From: Actinomycetota bacterium | GTDB taxonomy: Bacteria; Actinomycetota; Actinomycetes; S36-B12; UBA5976 | NCBI GenBank assembly: GCA_016870945.1 | Contig: VGAH01000029.1 | Location: 1-10,974, forward strand | Reading direction: 5' to 3' | DNA: 10,974 nt | Shown: positions 5,721 to 10,974 of the stretch, piece by piece | How positions within the stretch are numbered: position 1 is the stretch's first letter | Layout: each line of letters starts with the position of its first letter | The notes under the pieces: generated by a model | Told to the model about the DNA's origin: nothing | The model's input: only the letters and a program-made list of their open reading frames with translations | The model's database searches: none | Program-made: the position numbers and the translations under genes

Positions 5721-7046
5721 ATGACCTCAACAGAGGAATCCTCGAAGCAGACCAATAGTCGTCACGAGATCTTGAAAAAGGTCAAGGAGTTCTCGCGAGA
5801 AGAGTTTCCTAAGAAAGCATTTGTGGCTGGGGAAACCCCAGTGCTGGTGTCAGGTCGGGTCTTTGACGAAGAAGACATTGCGACTTTGGTTGACTCCGCT
5901 TTGGACGGCTGGTTTACCTCTGGGAGATTCACCACCGAGTTCGAGAAACAATTAGCACGATTCGTCGGGGTTCGAAGCTCTTTACTCGTGAACTCCGGTT
6001 CAAGTGCCAATCTTTTAGCGCTTTCTTCACTAACTAGTCCAAAACTTGGCGAACGGCAACTAAAACCCGGGGACGAAGTCATTACGGCTGCGATGGGGTT
6101 CCCGACCACCATCAACCCCACTTTGCAGCAAGGACTAACGCCCGTATTGGTTGATATCGAAATTGGCACCTACAACGTTGACGTTGAAGAGTTGCGCGCA
6201 GCGATTACGCCAAGAACAAAGGCCATCATGATGGCCCACACTCTTGGTAATCCTTTCAACTTAGACGCAGTAACTGCGCTTTGCCAAAAACATAACTTGT
6301 GGCTGATTGAAGATTCTTGTGACGCCCTCGGCGCAACGTGGGGTGATCAACTGGTCGGCTCATTTGGCGATTTAGCAACTTTAAGTTTTTACCCAGCGCA
6401 CCACATAACTACGGGCGAAGGGGGTGCTGTGCTGATCAAAACGGCAGCGATGAGGCCGATAGTTGAGTCTTTCCGTGACTGGGGTCGAGATTGCTACTGC
6501 GCACCCGGCGAAGAAAACACTTGCCACAAGAGATTCGAGTGGCAACTTGGTGATCTACCTTTTGGTTACGACCACAAATACATTTATAGTCACATCGGTT
6601 TCAATCTCAAGGCAACAGACATGCAAGCCGCTCTTGGTGTGAGCCAACTTGCCAAAGCACCACAATTCATCGCGACTCGGCGAAAGAACTTCGAATATTT
6701 GTACAAGCGTCTTGAAAACGTTGAGCAGCTAATCATGCCGAGGTGGCTAACTAAAGCGAACCCTTCCTGGTTCGGGTTTCCCCTCACAATCGAACCATCT
6801 TCTGGCATCGACCGGGAAGAACTACTAAGGCATTTGGACGAGAGGAAGATTGGTACACGCTTGATGTTTGCAGGCAACGTCTTGAAGCAACCCGCATACG
6901 TCAACGCGGGTATGAGGGCTACGGGTCCGTTGACCAACTCAGACATTGCGTTGAAGCACTCATTTTGGGTTGGAGTATTTCCGGGCTTGAACGAAACGAT
7001 GTTGGATTACTTAGCAGAGACAATCATCAACTTCGTTTCGAAATGA
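5721..7046 (+). CDS. rfbH: CDP-4-dehydro-6-deoxyglucose 3-dehydrase (E1), PMP and [2Fe-2S] dependent
   Basis: RfbH (DdhC/AscC, E1) removes the C3 hydroxyl from CDP-4-keto-6-deoxyglucose using pyridoxamine phosphate and an iron-sulfur cluster, together with a separate reductase (E3). The 441-residue length is normal. It has the aspartate aminotransferase fold: NSGSSANLLALS (91-102), WLIEDSCDALGATW (194-207), and SFYPAHHITTGEGG (222-235), where histidine H227 replaces the usual PLP-anchoring lysine, the hallmark of this dehydrase class. Cysteines C200, C258, C260 and C268 form the exact C-X57-C-X1-C-X7-C pattern known for the E1 cluster. The ATG stop overlap (7043-7046) with rfbG implies translational coupling. 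No RfbI-type reductase is encoded in the window. Confidence 0.96.
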   Translation: MTSTEESSKQTNSRHEILKKVKEFSREEFPKKAFVAGETPVLVSGRVFDEEDIATLVDSALDGWFTSGRFTTEFEKQLARFVGVRSSLLVNSGSSANLLALSSLTSPKLGERQLKPGDEVITAAMGFPTTINPTLQQGLTPVLVDIEIGTYNVDVEELRAAITPRTKAIMMAHTLGNPFNLDAVTALCQKHNLWLIEDSCDALGATWGDQLVGSFGDLATLSFYPAHHITTGEGGAVLIKTAAMRPIVESFRDWGRDCYCAPGEENTCHKRFEWQLGDLPFGYDHKYIYSHIGFNLKATDMQAALGVSQLAKAPQFIATRRKNFEYLYKRLENVEQLIMPRWLTKANPSWFGFPLTIEPSSGIDREELLRHLDERKIGTRLMFAGNVLKQPAYVNAGMRATGPLTNSDIALKHSFWVGVFPGLNETMLDYLAETIINFVSK

Positions 7047-8059
7047 ACGTCCTAGTAACTGGCCACACAGGTTTCAAAGGCTCTTGGCTGACACTGTTGT
7101 TAGCAAAAGCTGGGCACGAAGTTTCGGGCGTCGCACTTGATCCGTTGCCTGATGGCGTCTTTGAACGAGCTCGCGTAGGTGAGCTACTCAAGAAAGAATT
7201 CAGAGCTGACATTAGAGACGGCGCACTCGTCACCAACCTCATTCAAGAAATTCAACCTGAATTAGTTTTTCACCTCGCGGCTCAACCACTCGTCCGCGAG
7301 TCCTATGAGCATCCGAGGGAAACTCTCGATACGAACATCTGGGGGACTTTGAATGTTGTCGACGCGTGTCTAACAAATGAATCAGTTAAACGTTTAGTCG
7401 TTATAACGACCGACAAGGTATATCGAAACGTTGAGAAGCGTGAGGGTTATCTCGAAGATGACCCTTTAGGCGGTGATGACCCGTACAGCGCTTCCAAGGC
7501 GTGCGCTGACTTGCTAACTGCCACCTGGGCTCATTCTTTTGGTCGCGAGGGGCTAGCAATCGCAACTGCCCGATCAGGAAACGTCATTGGCGGCGGTGAC
7601 GTCAGTAAAGATCGGTTGATTCCAGATCTACTAAGTGCATTTCGCCAAGGCACACCTACAAAAGTCCGATACCCCAACGCCGTGCGTCCGTGGCAGCATG
7701 TTTTGGACGCACTAAGCGGCTACGTATTACTTGCCAACTATCTTGAGAAGCACCGCTCATTTAGTGCCTGGAATTTTGCTTCGGACGCGAACAGCTTGGC
7801 GACAGTTTCAGATGTATGCAACACCGTCACCGATTTGTGGGGCCACGGCCCCGGTTGGGTAGCAGACCAAGAGCAAAACCCACACGAGGCAGGCCTTCTC
7901 TTGCTAAACGCCAAGAAGGCTGAGAAGAGCCTCGGTTGGCGAAACAAATTAGGGGTCAAACAAGCCATCGAATGGACTCTTGATTGGGAACGGTCGGTTC
8001 AATCCGGCGATCCCCGCGAGATTTGTTACTCCCAGATTGAGGCGTACTCCAAAATCTAG
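7043..8059 (+). CDS. rfbG: CDP-glucose 4,6-dehydratase
   Basis: RfbG (DdhB/AscB) converts CDP-glucose to CDP-4-keto-6-deoxyglucose with tightly bound NAD; it supplies the substrate of RfbH. The 338-residue protein is a short-chain dehydrogenase of the extended type: Rossmann motif TGHTGFKGSWL (6-16), the TTDKVYRN catalytic region (112-119), the active-site Y138-x-x-x-K142 in DPYSASKAC, and ARSGNVIGGGDVSKDRLIPD, which is characteristic of CDP-glucose dehydratases. ATG 7043 overlaps the rfbH stop and gives the family's normal N-terminus; an upstream in-frame extension to 6965 lies inside rfbH and is not conserved. The gene ends 11 bp from the convergent epimerase stop. Confidence 0.95.
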   Translation: MNVLVTGHTGFKGSWLTLLLAKAGHEVSGVALDPLPDGVFERARVGELLKKEFRADIRDGALVTNLIQEIQPELVFHLAAQPLVRESYEHPRETLDTNIWGTLNVVDACLTNESVKRLVVITTDKVYRNVEKREGYLEDDPLGGDDPYSASKACADLLTATWAHSFGREGLAIATARSGNVIGGGDVSKDRLIPDLLSAFRQGTPTKVRYPNAVRPWQHVLDALSGYVLLANYLEKHRSFSAWNFASDANSLATVSDVCNTVTDLWGHGPGWVADQEQNPHEAGLLLLNAKKAEKSLGWRNKLGVKQAIEWTLDWERSVQSGDPREICYSQIEAYSKI

Positions 8060-8097
8060 GGGGAAGATAACTATGAGATAAGTGCCTTCAGCCCCCT
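8058..8097. terminator. Weak bulged hairpin between convergent rfbG and epimerase genes
   Basis: AGGGGG (8058-8063) can pair with CCCCCT (8092-8097), and an inner GAAG/CTTC (8063-8066 with 8086-8089) could extend it with a bulge. The loop is long and there is no T-tract on either side, so this is at best a poor bidirectional terminator. It lies exactly at the meeting point of the two transcription units, which is the reason for listing it. Confidence 0.2.
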
Positions 8098-9009
8098 GTC
8101 AGCAACAAAAATAGGCTGATCAGACGGCCGTAAGTCACCCGGTGAATAGCTGACACTCAGACCGGCGTTTTCTTCTAACCAATCAAACAATTCCAAAATT
8201 GATAAGGAGTTTGCTACGCCACCACCGACATTGAACGCCTGCCCTGTGACCTTTTCTGGTTTGCTTGCCATGACGCGAAACAACTGCGCCAAATCACTTG
8301 CATTTAAGAGGTCTCGCACCTGCTTGCCAACTCCGTATAACTGAATATGTCTTCCGGCCTGGGCTTCAGCCAATAAGAATCCGACCCAGCCCTGATCAGA
8401 GCGGGGATGTTGAAACGGGCCGTATACCGATGACTGCCTAAGGCTCACGGTGTTCAAGTCGTAGATGCGGTGATAGTCCAACAAATATTGGTCTGCCGCC
8501 CCTTTCGAACATCCATAAGGGCCGTGAAAGTCCAACGGCTGGGTCTCATCGAACCCGAACGGAAAAGCCGGTGCGACATAACGTCTTGCCTCTTCGGTTA
8601 TCTGCACGTGGCCAAGATCGCCGTAGACCTTGTTTGAACTCATTCCGATGACTAAGGCCTCTGGCGCGTATTCTCTCACTGCCTCTAATACGTTCAACGT
8701 TCCGAGGGCATTTACTTGGAAATCTCTCACCGGGTCTTGAATCGAGGCCATTAAAGAAACTTGCCCCGCTAAGTGGGCGACGGCATCGAATGGCTTGTGT
8801 TTTCGAAAAACTTCAGACAGTCGATTTCCATCTACTACGTCAACCTCAACTACTGGTTGTGACCACCTCTGTTCGAGAAAGTCTTTGTTGCCTATCACTC
8901 CCTCGCGCGATAGGTCGTCCACCACGACAACTTCATCACCAGCCGAAAGAAGAAAGTCGACCAAATTCGTACCGATGAACCCGGCGCCGCCGGTAACCAA
9001 CCACCTCAT
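8071..9009 (-). CDS. rfbE: CDP-paratose 2-epimerase (CDP-tyvelose epimerase)-like protein, short C-terminus
   Basis: RfbE/Tyv inverts C2 of CDP-paratose to give CDP-tyvelose through an NAD-bound keto intermediate. The 312-residue protein has TGGAGFIG (6-13), acidic D31/D32 for NAD ribose, SSNKVYGD (124-131), which is characteristic of the tyvelose epimerase group, the catalytic Y165-x-x-x-K169 in GPYGCSKGAADQY, and GKQVRDLLNASDL (228-240), matching the GKQVRD stretch of Tyv. Salmonella Tyv is about 338 residues. This protein stops at LKALIS right after the RPSDQPIFVAD motif and lacks the usual final GWxP-containing helix. No continuation is found in the other frames. The ATG overlaps the stop of the upstream reductase gene by 4 bases, so the two are cotranslated. 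Specificity is inferred from these motifs and the neighbours; another C2 epimerase is possible. Confidence 0.8.
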   Translation of the reverse strand: MRWLVTGGAGFIGTNLVDFLLSAGDEVVVVDDLSREGVIGNKDFLEQRWSQPVVEVDVVDGNRLSEVFRKHKPFDAVAHLAGQVSLMASIQDPVRDFQVNALGTLNVLEAVREYAPEALVIGMSSNKVYGDLGHVQITEEARRYVAPAFPFGFDETQPLDFHGPYGCSKGAADQYLLDYHRIYDLNTVSLRQSSVYGPFQHPRSDQGWVGFLLAEAQAGRHIQLYGVGKQVRDLLNASDLAQLFRVMASKPEKVTGQAFNVGGGVANSLSILELFDWLEENAGLSVSYSPGDLRPSDQPIFVADRGLKALIS

Positions 9010-9854
9010 GCTTTTGCCAAATCAATCATCTGCTTAAGCCCGTCTCGCAACGAAATCTCAGCGCGCCACCCAAAAGCTTCTTCAGCTGGCCTGATGTCAG
9101 CAACCTCAACGACTGCAGGCTCGCTCAAATTGCCAGTGACAATTCGTGAGGTTTCCGCCGCCGCCAACTTGTAAGCCAAGTGCGCCAGTTCAGCTACCGT
9201 CGTCGGCACCCCCGTTCCGATTTCAACAGACTGTTTTGGCGAATTTTTACTACCCGCAACCCGAATAACTGCTTGGGCCACGTCGTCTAAATGAACGAAA
9301 TCGCGCACGTGGCTCGGGGTTTCCAAAATCAAATCACTCCTGTCAATGCCACCTCGGACGACCAAATTCACAAGCCGCCCTTCAGGTTGACCAGGGCCAT
9401 AAGTGTTGAAGACCTCAAGTGAGCAACCGTTCAAGCCAGCTGAGAGTGCTTCAAGCACAAAGTTGGTGGCTTCTTCTTTCGTTACAACGTAATCATCGTT
9501 TCTATGAAATCCCGATCGTCTCCTGCTGCTTGCCAGGTGAATAAGTCGAAATGGGGGCAATGCCCCGTCCGTAGCCAAGCTGACGAGTGATTTCGCCAGC
9601 AGGCTGTTCGCATGATCCATCTCCTGTTTGCTAGAAGTTCCCGGGGTGACACCAGAGCCAATTGCGTTAACAACCACGTCGGGTCCGAGATCTTTTAGAA
9701 CTCTGCGTACCTCGTCAATACTCGTGTTTTGAAGGCTCACAAACCCTGCGGCGTCACGCCGTGATGTACCAAAAACTTCAACATGACTTTCGTGCGCCAG
9801 GCGGTAAACCGCACCTCCGATGAAGCCTGAGGCACCCAAAACTAGCAACCTCAA
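9006..9854 (-). CDS. rfbS: NAD(P)-dependent sugar-nucleotide reductase, probable CDP-paratose synthase
   Basis: This is an extended short-chain dehydrogenase of 282 residues: GxxGxxG as GASGFIG (7-13), VVNAIGSG, HLASS (106-110), the active-site Y122-x-x-x-K126 in DYVVTKEEATNFV, FNTYGPGQPEGRLV (149-162) and VRDFVHLDDVA (183-193). The length and motif set agree with RfbS/RfbJ (paratose or abequose synthases), which reduce C4 of CDP-3,6-dideoxy-4-ketoglucose. The paratose choice is inferred because a tyvelose epimerase-like gene follows, overlapping by 4 bases. The start is TTG at 9854, one base after the glycosyltransferase stop, so the three minus-strand genes form one operon. The segment SSRRRSG replaces the common SSxxVYG; a different 4-ketoreductase or epimerase is possible. 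Confidence 0.7.
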   Translation of the reverse strand: MRLLVLGASGFIGGAVYRLAHESHVEVFGTSRRDAAGFVSLQNTSIDEVRRVLKDLGPDVVVNAIGSGVTPGTSSKQEMDHANSLLAKSLVSLATDGALPPFRLIHLASSRRRSGFHRNDDYVVTKEEATNFVLEALSAGLNGCSLEVFNTYGPGQPEGRLVNLVVRGGIDRSDLILETPSHVRDFVHLDDVAQAVIRVAGSKNSPKQSVEIGTGVPTTVAELAHLAYKLAAAETSRIVTGNLSEPAVVEVADIRPAEEAFGWRAEISLRDGLKQMIDLAKA

Positions 9855-9855
9855 C

Positions 9856-10596
9856 TTAAGAAGTTCCCGGTGATTTTAAATCCTGACCCCGTCGTAAGCG
9901 ATACAGCGTTAGCAAGTACGAAGCAATGAAAGGTCCCAGCTTTCTCTTTGACTCTCCCGCTTTTCGTTCAAAGAAATGATCCGGCACTTCTACAACCTTC
10001 AACTGCGGTCGCAACTTTATTGCCCTAGCAAGAATCTCTTCAACAATATCGAAATTCGCACATTGCAATTTAGTTACGTCAAGCATTGATGCACGGTATA
10101 GCTTAAAATTTGTAGAAACGTCTTTGACTTTGAGTCCTAGAACCAAACTGTAGCCAAAGTTAAGAAGTCGGCTCATCCAGTAGAGGGCAAAAGAGTTGTC
10201 AGAACTACCGCCAGATACATATCGAGAGGCGATCGTGATGTCTGCATCGGTCTCATTTGCCACACTCAAGAGAATCGGAATGCTGGCCGGGTCGTGCGAT
10301 CCATCCGCATCTAGAACCAACACCCAAGGCGCGCGAGCCACGCAGTACTGAATCCCCGTGCGCATGGCGTCCCCAAACGAGTCGGTAGGTGAGCGCTCTA
10401 GCACAACAGCGCCTAACGCTTCTATTTCTTTTCTGATTTCATTTGCACACTGACGTTCCACCACGACTACAACTTCATATGCCACCTGATTTGGAACATT
10501 CGCGATGACACGAGGTAGCAGCCATCGTAAATTCACGATTTCTTGGTACGCAGGTATAAGCACCGATAACTGATCGATGTGCTGTTTCACCGTCAT
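9856..10596 (-). CDS. Family 2 glycosyltransferase of the polyprenyl/dolichyl-phosphate sugar synthase type
   Basis: The 246-residue protein begins with the GT2 signature SVLIPAYQEIVNL (11-23), has FGDAMRTGI (74-82), the metal-binding DADGSHDP (96-103), ASRYVSGG (123-130), VKDVSTNFKLYR (157-168) and FFERKAGESKRKLG (208-221), the order of elements in dolichol-phosphate mannose synthase-like enzymes. Those enzymes move a sugar from a nucleotide donor to a polyprenyl phosphate at the inner membrane face. There is no pair of C-terminal membrane helices as in GtrB, so it is a short, peripheral form. ATG 10596 gives the expected N-terminus and has a TANNNT hexamer 9 nt upstream; the longer frame to 10674 would overlap asnB. 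It heads the minus-strand operon with rfbS and rfbE. Its donor could be the dideoxy sugar or an ordinary hexose; the sequence does not say. Confidence 0.88.
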   Translation of the reverse strand: MTVKQHIDQLSVLIPAYQEIVNLRWLLPRVIANVPNQVAYEVVVVVERQCANEIRKEIEALGAVVLERSPTDSFGDAMRTGIQYCVARAPWVLVLDADGSHDPASIPILLSVANETDADITIASRYVSGGSSDNSFALYWMSRLLNFGYSLVLGLKVKDVSTNFKLYRASMLDVTKLQCANFDIVEEILARAIKLRPQLKVVEVPDHFFERKAGESKRKLGPFIASYLLTLYRLRRGQDLKSPGTS

Positions 10597-10629
10597 TAAC
10601 GTGAAACGGTATCGGTTAGTTTCGTCCCT
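10597..10629. promoter_or_regulatory. 33-bp divergent promoter region between the glycosyltransferase and asnB
   Basis: On the + strand TAGTTT (10617-10622) lies 7 nt before the asnB GTG. On the - strand TACCGT (10611-10606) lies 9 nt before the glycosyltransferase ATG. Both fit TANNNT -10 boxes for leaderless or nearly leaderless messages. The two -10 boxes are 5 bp apart, so each -35 region would fall in or near the opposite gene's start and the two promoters should compete. Confidence 0.4.
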
Positions 10630-10974
10630 GTGTGCGGAATAGCGGGCTGGGCAGGTCCCGATGGCGGCACACAAGAAGTCCTACGGGCAATGACTGATTG
10701 CCTGATTCACCGAGGTCCAGATGAAGACGGTTATTACTTTGGCCCCGAAGCGGCACTAGGTATGAGACGCCTGAGCATCATCGACGTCAAGGGCGGTCAT
10801 CAGCCGGTCTGGTCAGAAGACAAGAAGATAGTCGCGATCTTCAACGGTGAGATTTACAACTTTCGTGAACTATTTGATTTTCTTGAAACGAAAGGCCACA
10901 CCTTAAGAAGCAAATCTGATTCTGAGGTAATACCTCACCTCTATGAAGAATTTGGCCCTGACTTTGTAACACGA
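10630..10974 (+). CDS. asnB: Asparagine synthase (glutamine-hydrolysing)-type protein, 5' part, cut by the window edge
   Basis: The first 115 codons are seen. The GTG start gives MCGIAGW, so C2 becomes the N-terminal nucleophile of the class II glutamine amidotransferase domain after Met removal. HRGPDEDGYY, MRRLSIIDVKGGHQPV and FNGEIYNFRELF are signature stretches of AsnB and its relatives. The visible part releases ammonia from glutamine; the synthase domain, which would adenylate aspartate or another carboxylate, lies beyond the edge. AsnB-like proteins near cell-surface sugar genes sometimes amidate glycan components, so a role other than asparagine synthesis is possible. The gene has no stop within the window. 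Confidence 0.92.
   Translation, partial: MCGIAGWAGPDGGTQEVLRAMTDCLIHRGPDEDGYYFGPEAALGMRRLSIIDVKGGHQPVWSEDKKIVAIFNGEIYNFRELFDFLETKGHTLRSKSDSEVIPHLYEEFGPDFVTR

Noticed and set aside
6965..7042. Longer rfbG starting at 6965
   Set aside because: The extension lies within rfbH and precedes the Rossmann motif with unrelated residues; the ATGA overlap at 7043 is the better start.
8790..9037. Plus-strand open frames across the epimerase start
   Set aside because: Their translations have no recognisable motif and lie opposite the well-supported epimerase; they are antisense shadows.
10597..10674. Longer glycosyltransferase starting at 10674
   Set aside because: It would overlap the well-supported asnB start, and its extra residues are the reverse reading of the AsnB N-terminus.
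1..10974. CRISPR array, insertion sequence or prophage element
   Set aside because: No spaced direct repeats, transposase-like ORFs, terminal inverted repeats or integrase motifs were seen; the only perfect repeats noted are the two tandem duplications and a short GCAA tract.

Overview
The window reads as chromosomal DNA of an actinobacterium with a moderate GC content of roughly half (estimated by eye). The evidence is the gene order dnaX-recR-lysC-asd, the strong resemblance of LysC and Asd to the Corynebacterium glutamicum proteins (including an internal start for a 172-residue aspartokinase beta subunit), frequent GTG/TTG starts, and TANNNT -10 hexamers placed 6-9 nt before start codons, as in leaderless actinobacterial transcripts. 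A small-genome freshwater or marine actinobacterium (Microbacteriaceae-like) would fit, but the lineage cannot be fixed from this sequence alone.

Region 1 (1-4860) is a housekeeping block on the + strand: dnaX (clamp-loader subunit), recR (recombinational repair), lysC (aspartokinase) and asd (aspartate-semialdehyde dehydrogenase). A possible divergent membrane-protein ORF runs off the left edge. Two of the four genes are broken by perfect tandem duplications. A 59-bp duplication at 1369-1487 shifts dnaX and splits it into a 439-residue N-terminal part and a C-terminal remainder. An 8-bp duplication at 2987-3002 shifts lysC in its conserved GRGGSDTTAVAL motif. Removing one copy of each restores full-length proteins of 557 and 422 residues. 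These are either recent real mutations or sequencing/assembly artefacts, and raw reads would decide. The usual small ebfC/ybaB gene between dnaX and recR is absent.

Region 2 (4863-10596) is a nucleotide-sugar block for a CDP-3,6-dideoxyhexose. It holds rfbF (glucose-1-phosphate cytidylyltransferase, -), rfbH (iron-sulfur/PMP 3-dehydrase, +), rfbG (CDP-glucose 4,6-dehydratase, +), an RfbE/Tyv-like 2-epimerase (-), an RfbS-like reductase (-) and a family 2 glycosyltransferase (-). Together they outline glucose-1-P -> CDP-glucose -> CDP-4-keto-6-deoxyglucose -> CDP-3,6-dideoxy-4-ketoglucose -> CDP-paratose -> CDP-tyvelose, followed by transfer to a lipid or glycan. The RfbI/AscD-type reductase partner of RfbH is not in the window. 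The block is arranged as divergent and convergent pairs rather than as one operon.

Region 3 (10630-end) is the 5' end of an asnB-type glutamine amidotransferase gene, divergent from the glycosyltransferase with only 33 bp between start codons. I saw no tRNA, rRNA, CRISPR array, transposase or integrase. No gene-free stretch exceeds 300 bp.
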